Assembly (NCBI GenBank): GCA_032334235.1
Contig: JAVSGI010000003.1
Coordinates: 1,240,001-1,304,000, forward strand
Direction of reading: 5' to 3'
Source: Paracoccaceae bacterium Fryx2
GTDB taxonomy: Bacteria > Pseudomonadota > Alphaproteobacteria > Rhodobacterales > Rhodobacteraceae
DNA: 64,000 nt
The translations under genes were made by a program, and so were the position numbers. Each line of letters opens with the position of its first letter. Position 1 is the stretch's first letter. Shown piece by piece: positions 19,695-28,724 of the stretch. The notes under the pieces were generated by a model, which searched no databases, was not told the origin of the DNA, and saw only the letters and a list, made by a program, of their open reading frames with translations.

Positions 19695-20456
19695 ATGCTG
19701 ACCCATCCCACCCACGACCGACTGTTGGCGCTCGGCCTGACCGGCATTGCATCGGCGCTCGAAGAACAACGCAGGTCAACCGCCTTCGACGCCCTCTCGT
19801 TCGAAGAGCGTCTCGGCCTGCTGGTCGACCGCGAGGCTGCAGAGCGCGACACCAAGAAACTGGCCTCCCGGCTCAAGTTTGCGGCTCTGCGCCAAGATGC
19901 CAGCGTCGAGGATCTGGACCTGCGCAGCCCACGTGGTCTTGACCGCAGTGTCATGGCGCATCTTGCCGATGGCGGCTGGATCGCCCGGCACGAGAACCTG
20001 CTGATAACCGGGCCGACCGGTTTGGGCAAAAGCTGGATCGCCTGCGCCCTTGGCCACAAGGCGTGCCGGGATGGGCGGCCCGTCCTCTATCAACGTGCGC
20101 CGCGCATGTTCGAGGCCCTTGCTCTGGCCCGTGGCGATGGCCGCCATGAACGCATCCTCAAAACCATCGCCCGCATGGATGTGCTGATCATTGACGATTG
20201 GGGCCTCGCCGTCCTCACCGCCCCGGAGCGCCGTGACCTGCTGGAAATCCTCGAAGACCGCCACGGCCGCGCTTCCACCATCGTCACAAGCCAACTCCCC
20301 GTTGACCAGTGGCACGAAGCCATCGGCGACCCAACGCTCGCAGATGCCATCCTCGACCGCCTCGTTCACAACGCACACCGCCTCACCCTCTCAGGTGAAA
20401 GCCTGCGCAGGCGCTCCGCCGTCACAAAAAAGCTTGACCAAATCGTTCAAGCCTGA
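19695..20456 (+). CDS. istB: IstB ATPase of IS21 element B2
   Basis: A 253-aa AAA+ transposition helper, identical in sequence to the one at 5844-6605. Walker A is GPTGLGKSW. It is the second gene of the element, preceded by GAGAAAGGAC. After the stop the element continues with the spaced GCGAAA-type terminal repeats up to 20572. Confidence 0.94.
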   Translation: MLTHPTHDRLLALGLTGIASALEEQRRSTAFDALSFEERLGLLVDREAAERDTKKLASRLKFAALRQDASVEDLDLRSPRGLDRSVMAHLADGGWIARHENLLITGPTGLGKSWIACALGHKACRDGRPVLYQRAPRMFEALALARGDGRHERILKTIARMDVLIIDDWGLAVLTAPERRDLLEILEDRHGRASTIVTSQLPVDQWHEAIGDPTLADAILDRLVHNAHRLTLSGESLRRRSAVTKKLDQIVQA

Positions 20457-20579
20457 CTCCATGAAAGCGTCGGCCAGCCTGCCCACGATCCCGTGAAATG
20501 ACTGCCCAGAATGGCGCGAAACGCGTGCCCACGATCGCGCGAAATCAGCGCCCATTCTCCGCGAAATCCGCACCTGATG

Positions 20580-21188
20580 CGTAGCACGGGGAACAACCCA
20601 CGCTGGTCGCTTCCAAACAGCAACATGCCCTCCGGAAATGCTGGCAAGCTGCCCCTGCCTGATCGCGCAGCAATGGACGAGTTTGTTGATCAAACCAAGA
20701 CGCTGGTCGGCGCGCTAGGTTGGGACCTATTTCGCGAAATGCGAGGGCGAGTGACGGAACCGGCGCAGGCAGTTCGAGACATTCCGGAGGCTCCTTCTGT
20801 CGACAGCCCGCGCTTCCAATTTCGCGGCGAGGGGTTTTCCGCCGAAATGGAACTCGGGCCGTCCGGCGAGTTCATGGTCAAGCATGGATCCAAAGCACGT
20901 CTAAGGACGACGACGACGATCCCAAAGGGCACGACTACATTGCGCGATACGCTGATCGACAAAGGGGTACTTCGACAGGATGGTAACTTCTTGTTATTTA
21001 CCAGCGACTACAGCTTCTCTTCCGCCTCGGCCGCAGCCGCAACAGTAATTGGAGCAAGCGCTAACGGTCGTATTCTTTGGAAAACGGCTGACGGTAGAAA
21101 CTACGGAGATTGGGAAGCGGGCCAAGGTGAGTCGCTCAATAGGACTGATGGTGCGGATGCACAGGGGGAAGCAGCGCTTCCTCAATAG
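20580..21188 (+). pseudogene. GIY-YIG/DUF4357 protein, C-terminal fragment
   Basis: The last 203 codons of the interrupted nuclease. The DUF4357 domain is visible at the end (KHGSKARL, LIDKGVLRQDG, FTSDYSFSSASAAAATVIGASANG). It continues in frame from 17994 after removal of IS21 B2. The stop TAG at 21186-21188 overlaps by 3 bp the last codon (stop) of the convergent prophage tail-fibre gene, so this is where host-side and prophage-side genes meet. Confidence 0.8.
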
Positions 21189-23107
21189 TCGGTCTCGACG
21201 TAAACGCCCGAGCAGTCGTAGGCGACCGCCGCTGCGGTCGCGCCGTTGTTCATGTAGTTGCGCGGGCTCAGCAGCTGGGTCGCGGCGGGCATGTCGGTGG
21301 TGATGGTGAATTCAACTGCCGCGCCGCTGACTTCCTCTACCACCCTCACGCCAATGTCCGAGCCGTTCGGGGCGGCGGCAATGTAGAGCGTCAGCACGTT
21401 GGTGAGGCTATTCACCGGGAAACTGGCACCGAGATCGGTCAGCGTCGGCGCGCCGCTGGCATCGTTGGTCACCAATTGCCAATTGGAATGGGTGCCGCGC
21501 TGGAAGCCGATGCCAATGCAGTTCACCACGGTCGCTAGCGTCAATGTTGTCGCCAGTGCCGCGACAGACCCGTAAAGCCCGAAGAAGGCCATGCCGGTGG
21601 CCTGCAGCGTCGTCATCGACAGCCGGTTGACGTAGCTCCAGCCCCCAAGCCCATCGGCATTGCCACGCCAGCAGACCCAGCCAGCCGAGCGTTCCTCGGC
21701 CACCGCATCCGCCGTGGCGGCGCTGGTCACCCGCCAGCGGCGCATGCTGGTCGAGAGGTTGGTGGTCGCGAGCGTTGGCGTGGCCACGGTGCCGACGGCG
21801 GTGCGCGGCATGCCATTGGTATTCACGGTAGCGCCGGATGATGGCGCCCATGTCGCAATCCGGTTCACCCCAAAGTGGGGTTGCAGCGGAAAGAACCGGC
21901 CCGAGGGGCGCTGCACATCGAGCCATCCAGCCCCGGCGCGGTCGCGGGCATAGACGGCCAGTTTCCCTGCTGGCGGCGGATCGGGGGCTGTAGCAAGGGC
22001 GGGCATCACCAGCGGTTCGGGCAGTTCGACCCGGCCTGAAGTGCGGTCCACCACGATGGCATCAAAGAACGTCGATCCGTTCGGGCTGACCTTGAAGCTG
22101 AAATCATCGCTGCCCAACAGGCCGATCAGCGCCCTGGCAGAGAAGCCGGTCTTGAAGGCGAAGGCCGCATCGTTTCCGGCTGCCGCCTTGTTGACGGTGG
22201 CCTCGATCCCGGCTCCGGCGTTGTTGAACAAGAGCGCCGGGGTGTTGACCGACAACCGATTGTAGCCGTCCGCCGTCGCGCCCCCGAGGCCCAGAAGCTG
22301 AGCCGTCAGGTTGGCCTGGGGCATGCCGACCTGCGTCACCGCATTAGCGAAGGTGACCGTCGGCGTGTTCACAACCGTGGTGCCTCCAGCGCCTGCGGTG
22401 GCCGAGCCGATGTTGACGACCGTTGTCGATCCGGACGCGCCGCCGGTGCCGAAGTTCACGGTCTTGGTTACGCCGGTGGTCGTGGCCCCGATGCCCATTC
22501 CGTAGGTGGCGGTTGTCGTCGCCGTGCCGATGCTGGCCGAGGCCGCCGAGACGGTGACGGTGCCCGAGGCCGTCAGCATGCCGGAAAAGGTCTTGTTGCC
22601 GCTGAAGGTCTGTGTGCCTGCGAGGATCGCCAACTCGCTGGAGGTGTTGGGCAGGCTGAAGGTCCGGGTTGTGCCGGTGGTGATCCCCGACAGCGAAAAC
22701 AACGCCTTCTTCGTCGGATCGGCGTCGTTGACGAGGCTGAAGATCGCGTCCGAGATATCCTGCGGCACGCCGACCGGATCCCAGGCGGTGCCATTCCAGA
22801 CCACGAAAGCCTGTTCCGCCGCGATCCAGACCAGCCAGCCTTGCCGCGGCACTAGCCGCATCCAGACGCCATCGACCCAGAAGGCGACGTTCAGATCCCA
22901 CCCCGCCCAGAGCCCCGTCGCGCCGGAGGCCACAAGGTGGCGGTCGCCATCGGCAGGGCTGGCGGGCGGCGTGGTGCGCGTGCGGTCGAGGACCGACAGC
23001 TGAACCATGGCGTCGAGCAGGCGTAGGGCCTCGTTGTGGGTGAGATGTTTTTGGGCCTGCGATGCCAAGATGTAGGGTAGCAGGAGGTGTGTGGTTATAT
23101 CGGACAT
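21182..23107 (-). CDS. Phage tail fibre protein with DUF2793 domain
   Basis: A 641-aa protein at the end of the prophage late operon. The N-terminal about 110 residues match the DUF2793 pattern (LPYILASQAQKHLTHNEALRLLDAMVQ, DGDRHLVASGATGLWAGWD). The middle is a low-complexity Thr/Gly/Ala-rich stretch with SGNKTFSG-like repeats, typical of trimeric tail fibres. The C-terminal part is unfamiliar and is probably the receptor-binding tip. I take ATG 23107 as the start. It lies 8 nt after the previous stop, and the longer frame upstream is shadow. Confidence 0.85.
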   Translation of the reverse strand: MSDITTHLLLPYILASQAQKHLTHNEALRLLDAMVQLSVLDRTRTTPPASPADGDRHLVASGATGLWAGWDLNVAFWVDGVWMRLVPRQGWLVWIAAEQAFVVWNGTAWDPVGVPQDISDAIFSLVNDADPTKKALFSLSGITTGTTRTFSLPNTSSELAILAGTQTFSGNKTFSGMLTASGTVTVSAASASIGTATTTATYGMGIGATTTGVTKTVNFGTGGASGSTTVVNIGSATAGAGGTTVVNTPTVTFANAVTQVGMPQANLTAQLLGLGGATADGYNRLSVNTPALLFNNAGAGIEATVNKAAAGNDAAFAFKTGFSARALIGLLGSDDFSFKVSPNGSTFFDAIVVDRTSGRVELPEPLVMPALATAPDPPPAGKLAVYARDRAGAGWLDVQRPSGRFFPLQPHFGVNRIATWAPSSGATVNTNGMPRTAVGTVATPTLATTNLSTSMRRWRVTSAATADAVAEERSAGWVCWRGNADGLGGWSYVNRLSMTTLQATGMAFFGLYGSVAALATTLTLATVVNCIGIGFQRGTHSNWQLVTNDASGAPTLTDLGASFPVNSLTNVLTLYIAAAPNGSDIGVRVVEEVSGAAVEFTITTDMPAATQLLSPRNYMNNGATAAAVAYDCSGVYVETDY

Positions 23108-23115
23108 GACTGCTT

Positions 23116-26100
23116 TCAGAACGTGAGGGTGACAGATCGCCCAGCGCCCCGGCCGATGAGGGCCGAAAGCTGGAAGATGCGGAGTGACAGGGTTTGGCCC
23201 GGGCCGAGGGGAGCGCCCCAATCGGCGGTCTGCTGGGCAGCGGTGTAAAGGACGCTGGTCGTGGTGGTCGTCAGCGTGCGTTTGATTGTCCCACCATCGC
23301 GGATTTCGACCTCATAGGTCTCGCTGTCTTCCGCCAAGGGCACATCGCCCATGCCCCAATTGTCAGCCGCCAACGACCGAGACCGGCGTGTCCAGCGGAT
23401 CGTCAAATCGCCCGGGCTGCGCGCTGTCCGCCACGGCTGCTCAACATGGGCGACCGAGAATGGCCGCAGCCCAGCGCCATTTGGAGTGAAGGCTGTGGCG
23501 ACAAAGGTCTCATCGCTGACCGGCCGCGCCGCGGGGCCGATGCGCCAGTTCCATGGCAGACCGAGGTCGGCCTCGGCGATCGGCAGCGAGGTGAGGGCAG
23601 AATCCAGCACCACCACCCTTGCCCCTGCCGGGGTGGGATTGCCCATCGCGGCTTCTGTTCCCCGCTGCCCGCGAAGGAGGCGGGTCAGGCGATAGCGGCC
23701 GGGCGCGATCAGTTCGGCGGCACCCCCCTGCACGATCTCCCAGATGCCCGGCGCGGATTCCACAGCCAGCGCATTGGCGCCGCCGAACAGGGTCAGATCG
23801 GTGACGCTCTCCAGCGTGCCGGACGCCAGATCGACAACCAGCGCGTTGCCGAGATCGAAGCGCGAGGTCGGGCCCGGATAGAAGTCCGACACCAGCATGC
23901 CGATCCGCGCGCGGCTGCCAAAGGTGGTCAGCAGGTTGAACCCATCGGTTGAGGGGCTGCGGAACACCGCCATCTCGCCCGGCCAGGGAACCGCATGGGC
24001 CGCGACCATCGGCCGGTGCGCGGGCTGGTCCTCGAAAAGCTGCGGCAGGTCGAGGAGAACGACGTCCGGCGCGCCGAATACTACCGACCGGGTGAGCGAT
24101 GCCGGGCGCGGATCGCCGGGTGGCAGGTCATAGGCGGCGCGATCCTGGCGGACGGCCTCGATGCCCCGGCCATCGGAATCGGCGATGGACACCAGCCGCA
24201 ACTCGATCTCGCGGCCGTCATGCATAAGCCGGATGACGTCGGCGGGGTCAAGCGCCAGCCGCGACGGCGGCAGACGGAAGGTGGCGCTCTCGCGACCGAT
24301 CCAGGCCTCCATCAGCGCGCGGCGGCAGCGGCGTTCGGCCTCCTCGGGCGGAATTGCCAACGGGAAGCTTTCCGATGCTATGCGGGTGGTGTCGACGGTG
24401 ATGCGGCGGGCTTCGACGAGGGCCGCGTCATAATCCTCGTCTGCGCGGGCGACCTGCCACTTCAGCGCCTGCGGCAGTTCGGTTTCCTGCGCGCGGACGA
24501 GTTCCAGCGCCTCGCCTTCGCGCGATGCCACGAGGTCGTCATGGGTCAGCGTGATGCTGGACGCCCGGCCGCGCATGACGAAGCGGATCATGCCTTCGGT
24601 CTCGATGGCATCGAACCCGAAATGCCGGGCCAGCGTGCTGATCGAGGATCGCGGGGCTTCCAGAGCTGTGATGGCATAGCCCTCGACCGCGCCCCAAAGG
24701 CCGGACACGTCGATCAGGGTTTCTGGCATTCCCGCGCGCAGGCAGAGGTGACGCACCAATGCCGCCAGCGACACCGCCCCCAGCCGTCCGGTCAGCCAGT
24801 GGCCCAGCCGCCAGTTCGGTCCATCGGTCCAGACGTCCGTCAGTTCGGGGAAAAAGGGGTATGGCCGCGCATCCCAAGTCCAGGCGGCACATTCCGGCAC
24901 ATGCACCATGCGGCCGCCATAGATGGTGGAGATCGGGTTATTGGCCGGGTCGCCCCAATGCAGGTAGCTCGCCTCGAGATAGGCGCGCTGAATCGCATCA
25001 TCGCGCCAGCCGCGCGAAAAGTATGGCGTGAAACTCTCCGACGATTTCGGGTCGAAGAAGACGTTGGGCTGGTTGGTGCCCCGGTCGATGGCGGGGCAGC
25101 CGAGTTCGGTGAAGCGGATGGGTTTCGATTGCGGCACCCATGCCGTTGCCGTACCGCTCTCCACGGTGCCAGGCCGGTTGAAATGCGGGTTCGTCCACCA
25201 TGCGTGCAAGTCCTTGGGTCGAAACACCCACGGCTTGGCTGCAGCACCATCGGTAATCGCTGTCCGGATCTGCGCAGAGCGGTCGGCGGCGCTGGCATAG
25301 TACCAGTCGAAGCCTTCGCCACCCGCGATATTGGATTGCAGATAGGCACGGGCGTAGATCGCGGGCCAGCCTTCGAGAGCGTCGGCATGATCGAAGCCAT
25401 CGCGCCAGTCGGACAGTGGCAGGTAATTATCGATGCCGACGAAGTCGATATTGGCATCCGACCAGAGCGGGTCGAGGTGAAAATACACGTCGCCGCTGCC
25501 ATCCTGCGGATGATGGCCGAAGTATTCCGACCAGTCGGCGGCATAGCCGATCTTCGTGCCCGCGCCGAGGATGCTGCGGACGTCGGCCGTGAGCGTCTTG
25601 AAGGCGGTGACCGCCGGATAAGTGCTGGCCCCCGAGCGGATGGTGGTGAGCCCCGGCATCTCGGTGCCGATCAGGAAGGCATCGACCCCGCCCGCCGCAG
25701 CACAGAGGTGCGCGTAGTGCAGCACCATGCGGCGCAAGCCCCAGTCGCTGGGCGAGCCGGTAAAGCTGACGGTCTCGCCCGACACGCTGAAATTGCCCTG
25801 CGTCGCCGCGCCGAACAGTGCCGACACTTGCGTCGCCGCCGTACCGGTCTTGTCCACCGAGCCGACAAAGCCCGCAGCCGGGGAACAGGTGATCCGTCCC
25901 CGCCAGGGGAATGACGGCTGGCCCGGCGTGGCGGCGTTGGCACTGTAGGGGTTCGGCAGGGTGTTGCCGGGCGGGACGTCCATCAGCAGGAAGGGATATA
26001 GCGTGACGCGGAGCCCGCGCGCCTTCATCTCCTGGATCGCCTGCACCACCGCGAAATCCGCAGGCGTTCCGCCATAGACCGGGCGGTCCTCGGCATCGCG

Positions 26101-27081
26101 GCTGACCAGATGCGCGCTGGCCCGACTGACCCCGTTCACCGACCAGTTGGCGGGCGTGGTGGCTTTGGATGCAACCTCGACACCCGGCTTCACCTTGCAG
26201 GAGCCCGCGCGCAGATCATTGCCGAACCAGGCCACGACGAGGCTGACGCTTTCGACCGCCGGGGCCATGGCTTGCAGCCGGTCCAGCGCCACAACGATGT
26301 CGGGCTGATCGGGCAGCGCGTTGAGGTTTTCTGCGACCGTCGCGCCACCGCTGCCCTTGCGGATAGCCTCGGTCGCATAGGTGAACTCTCCCGAGGCCGG
26401 GATCAGGGTAACCGCGCGGGTCAGACCCTCGGCGGTGTCGGGGTCGGCCAGCGGACGGAACACCTCGAACGACAGCTGCGGCAGGCGGTTGCCGAATGTG
26501 GCCAGCGCCAGATCCTCGAACAGGACATAGGCCGTGCCGCGATAGGCGGGCGTGTTCGCGGCCCCCATCTTGGCCGCAATGAACCCGTCTGCCGCCTGTG
26601 CCTCGTTGCCGGGATACCAGCGCCAGGTCACGCCCGTCATGTCCATCGCCTTGCCGTCGGCCCAGACGCGGCCGATGCCGGTGATCGGACCCTCGCAGAG
26701 CGCCACGGTGAAGCTCGCATAGTAGAGGTATTCCGTCGTCTTGACCTTACCGCCGCCACCACCCTTGCCGCCGCCCTGCGTGGTGGTCTTGGTCTCCTCG
26801 CGGAAATCGGTGGCCCAGATGATGTTGCCGCCGATCCGCATCCGGCCGTAGAGGCGCGGGATCACAGCCCCTTCGGTGGCTGAGGTGATGCGAAGCGTGT
26901 CGAGCCGCGCGCCCTCGATGCGTTGTGCCGGGGCCAGCGAAGACACGATCCAGCTGTCGACCACTGAGCCGATGGTCGAACCGATGAAGCCGCCGATGGC
27001 CGCCCCAGAAAATCCGAGGATCGCGCCACCAAAGGCCCCGCCGATAGCAGTGCCGACAGCGCCGAGGACAAGCGTGGCCAT
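23116..27081 (-). CDS. GTA-like host-specificity/tail tip protein with TIM-barrel-like domain
   Basis: A 1321-aa protein of the family found in the Rhodobacter gene transfer agent and related siphophages, forming the baseplate megatron. A glycine-rich N-terminus (LGAVGTAIGGAFGGAILG) is followed by a GTA TIM-barrel-like region in the middle (KTLTADVRSILGAGTKIGYAADWSEYFGHHP, DFVGIDNYLPLSDWRDG). A phage-tail-3-like segment and a C-terminal receptor-proximal domain come after it. Immediately upstream are NlpC/P60 and DUF2163 genes in the GTA order. No disruption is seen. Confidence 0.9.
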   Translation of the reverse strand: MATLVLGAVGTAIGGAFGGAILGFSGAAIGGFIGSTIGSVVDSWIVSSLAPAQRIEGARLDTLRITSATEGAVIPRLYGRMRIGGNIIWATDFREETKTTTQGGGKGGGGGKVKTTEYLYYASFTVALCEGPITGIGRVWADGKAMDMTGVTWRWYPGNEAQAADGFIAAKMGAANTPAYRGTAYVLFEDLALATFGNRLPQLSFEVFRPLADPDTAEGLTRAVTLIPASGEFTYATEAIRKGSGGATVAENLNALPDQPDIVVALDRLQAMAPAVESVSLVVAWFGNDLRAGSCKVKPGVEVASKATTPANWSVNGVSRASAHLVSRDAEDRPVYGGTPADFAVVQAIQEMKARGLRVTLYPFLLMDVPPGNTLPNPYSANAATPGQPSFPWRGRITCSPAAGFVGSVDKTGTAATQVSALFGAATQGNFSVSGETVSFTGSPSDWGLRRMVLHYAHLCAAAGGVDAFLIGTEMPGLTTIRSGASTYPAVTAFKTLTADVRSILGAGTKIGYAADWSEYFGHHPQDGSGDVYFHLDPLWSDANIDFVGIDNYLPLSDWRDGFDHADALEGWPAIYARAYLQSNIAGGEGFDWYYASAADRSAQIRTAITDGAAAKPWVFRPKDLHAWWTNPHFNRPGTVESGTATAWVPQSKPIRFTELGCPAIDRGTNQPNVFFDPKSSESFTPYFSRGWRDDAIQRAYLEASYLHWGDPANNPISTIYGGRMVHVPECAAWTWDARPYPFFPELTDVWTDGPNWRLGHWLTGRLGAVSLAALVRHLCLRAGMPETLIDVSGLWGAVEGYAITALEAPRSSISTLARHFGFDAIETEGMIRFVMRGRASSITLTHDDLVASREGEALELVRAQETELPQALKWQVARADEDYDAALVEARRITVDTTRIASESFPLAIPPEEAERRCRRALMEAWIGRESATFRLPPSRLALDPADVIRLMHDGREIELRLVSIADSDGRGIEAVRQDRAAYDLPPGDPRPASLTRSVVFGAPDVVLLDLPQLFEDQPAHRPMVAAHAVPWPGEMAVFRSPSTDGFNLLTTFGSRARIGMLVSDFYPGPTSRFDLGNALVVDLASGTLESVTDLTLFGGANALAVESAPGIWEIVQGGAAELIAPGRYRLTRLLRGQRGTEAAMGNPTPAGARVVVLDSALTSLPIAEADLGLPWNWRIGPAARPVSDETFVATAFTPNGAGLRPFSVAHVEQPWRTARSPGDLTIRWTRRSRSLAADNWGMGDVPLAEDSETYEVEIRDGGTIKRTLTTTTTSVLYTAAQQTADWGAPLGPGQTLSLRIFQLSALIGRGAGRSVTLTF

Positions 27082-27090
27082 GTAATACTC

Positions 27091-27525
27091 TCAGCGTTGG
27101 GGAAAGAGGAAGGCGAAGGCGATGCGCCGCCGCCAGGTGGGGGTGAGTGGTTCCTCGATCACGCCGAGCCGCTCATAGGCGTGGAGGAAGGTGTCTGGTC
27201 CGGTCAGGATGCCCACATGCTTGGCGATGGCGCGGGGCATCATGCGGAACAGGATCAGCGCGCTTGGCGGGGCGTCGTTGGGCGCGATTTCCGGCATCAT
27301 GCGGCGCGCGCCCTCGGCCAACACTTCGCGCGGGCCGCTCTCGCCCCAGTCCCGGCTGTAAGGCGGGATCGGGAACGGCTCGGGCCCCACCACCTCGCGC
27401 CAGACGCCACGGGCCAGCCCGAGGCAGTCGCAGCCGACGCACTTGAGGCTGGCCTGGTCGTGGTACGGCGTGCCGAGCCAGGACCGCGCGATGGCGATGA
27501 CCCTATCGGGATCGGCCGCTGTCAC
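27091..27525 (-). CDS. NlpC/P60-family tail peptidase (GTA-like)
   Basis: A 144-aa cysteine peptidase that would cleave the peptide part of peptidoglycan during DNA injection. The catalytic Cys lies in KCVGCDCLGLARGVW and the His in AKHVGILTGPDTFLHAYE. The family and position match the GTA cell-wall peptidase between DUF2163 and the TIM-barrel protein. It overlaps the upstream gene by 4 nt. Confidence 0.9.
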   Translation of the reverse strand: MTAADPDRVIAIARSWLGTPYHDQASLKCVGCDCLGLARGVWREVVGPEPFPIPPYSRDWGESGPREVLAEGARRMMPEIAPNDAPPSALILFRMMPRAIAKHVGILTGPDTFLHAYERLGVIEEPLTPTWRRRIAFAFLFPQR

Positions 27526-28406
27526 AGCACCGCCCCTTCGTGGCCGCCATCCTTGGTGGCATAGCGCAAGACGGCGTCCTGACCGGGAATATTAGGAAAG
27601 CCCCGAAAGTTGGCGACATTGGCGAACTTCGTGCCGCAGGTCGCGATCCGCTTGTCGCACCCGGCGCGGATGGTGAATGTGTCGGTCGCGGCGATGGCGC
27701 GCACCGGGGCTTCCAGCAGGGTCAGCACCGCCACGCCGTCGACGAGATCATGCGCCAGCACCTCTGCACGCCGCCCGGCATTGGCGCCGCTGGTCCAGTC
27801 GAGGGTGCCGAAGGTGAACCAGCCAGAGGTGAAACTGGCAAGGCCAGAGGCGGTGAAGGCACGGTCGCGCAGCAGGTCGATGATAATGCCGGTTCCCTTG
27901 AGCGCCAGAGCATCGAGATTGACCCCGCACCGCGCATCGCCAAGGGCGGCATCGCACGTTGCCTGAAACGTCCGCCCGACCGTCTGGCCCAGCAAATGAG
28001 CCAGGGATCGTACCTCGGCGACGAACGCCAGCCGTCCCCGCCGGATCTGGCCGATGGCCCCGCGCCGCATCAGCAGGCGCTGGGAGGTCGCGGCCCAGTT
28101 CACCCGCCAGACCTCGACGGCCGCGTTGTCCCAGCGTCCGTCGAGAATGTCGGTCTCGGTGATCCGGTCAGACGACAGCACGCCTTGGGCGTCCTGCGCA
28201 TCGACGGAAAGGTCCGATCCCGAGCGCACCTCGGAGGCGGCAAAGCCACTCTCCGGCTCGAAATCGGTGCCGTCGAAAGTCAGGGCCCGATCATGATCAG
28301 TAAAGCCAAGCGTCACCCCATCGGCGCGCACGATCCGCCAGCACCAGGCCAGCGTCGTCGTGCCTTCGTCGAGATGGGCCTGAAGCGCGGGCGGGAGCGC
28401 CTTCAT
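27522..28406 (-). CDS. DUF2163 (BR0599-type) baseplate protein
   Basis: A 294-aa phage/GTA baseplate protein. The conserved beginning (LPPALQAHLDEGTTTLAWCWRI, LGFTDHDRALTF) and the Cys-containing C-terminal half (ATCDAALGDARCGVNLD, CDKRIATCGTKFANVANFRGFP) are diagnostic. In GTA particles this family forms the distal tail/hub. The start overlaps the small membrane gene upstream by ATGA. Confidence 0.9.
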   Translation of the reverse strand: MKALPPALQAHLDEGTTTLAWCWRIVRADGVTLGFTDHDRALTFDGTDFEPESGFAASEVRSGSDLSVDAQDAQGVLSSDRITETDILDGRWDNAAVEVWRVNWAATSQRLLMRRGAIGQIRRGRLAFVAEVRSLAHLLGQTVGRTFQATCDAALGDARCGVNLDALALKGTGIIIDLLRDRAFTASGLASFTSGWFTFGTLDWTSGANAGRRAEVLAHDLVDGVAVLTLLEAPVRAIAATDTFTIRAGCDKRIATCGTKFANVANFRGFPNIPGQDAVLRYATKDGGHEGAVL

Positions 28407-28498
28407 GGCCTGTCTCCCTTCGACGCAGCCGCACAGAGGGCGGCTATGAGCACGCCCATCGCCCCGCCCACAATCATGCCCGCCAGAAACTCAAGCAT
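28403..28498 (-). CDS. 31-aa predicted membrane peptide in the lysis cassette
   Basis: A short ORF reading MLEFLAGMIVGGAMGVLIAAL then a polar tail. It overlaps the upstream gene by 8 nt and the downstream DUF2163 gene by ATGA, so it sits in a tightly coupled row. The single hydrophobic segment suggests a small holin- or spanin-like membrane protein. No family was recognised. Confidence 0.55.
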   Translation of the reverse strand: MLEFLAGMIVGGAMGVLIAALCAAASKGDRP

Positions 28499-28721
28499 CG
28501 CCGCGGAACCCGCGTTCGATGCGGTCGCGCAGACCGATGAGGCCAAGACCGAGCGTGATCAGGGTCATCGGCGAAGGATCACCCGCCCCGGCAAGGATCG
28601 CGACCAGTCGGGCCAGTTCAGCAAGCTGGCCTTGGTCGGGCAGGAACAGCGCACCGCTGCCGGTCAGCACGGCGAGCAGTCCCGCCCACCAGGTGAGCGA
28701 GGTTGGTTGATAATAGCGCAT
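28491..28721 (-). CDS. Small phage membrane protein, two hydrophobic segments
   Basis: A 76-aa protein with hydrophobic stretches WWAGLLAVLTGSGALFL and MTLITLGLGLIGL. It starts 3 nt after the lysozyme stop. The location next to lysozyme suggests a holin or holin accessory, though the sequence alone does not prove it. Confidence 0.65.
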   Translation of the reverse strand: MRYYQPTSLTWWAGLLAVLTGSGALFLPDQGQLAELARLVAILAGAGDPSPMTLITLGLGLIGLRDRIERGFRGDA

Positions 28722-28724
28722 GGG

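Larger units (their letters stand above)
17995..20572 (+). mobile_element. IS21-family element, copy B2
   Basis: 2578 bp, the same length as the nested copy at 5728-8305 and in the opposite orientation. It is bounded by TGCGTGTTTCGC and GCGAAATCCGCA and flanked by CCTGATG at 17988-17994 and 20573-20579. The duplication is 7 bp here and 6 bp for the nested copy. It is complete and encodes both istA and istB. Confidence 0.95.

Noticed and set aside
23994-25914. 639-aa plus-strand frame opposite the TIM-barrel gene
   Set aside because: Antisense to a well-supported 1321-aa gene, rich in Arg/Gly/Asp as expected of a shadow.
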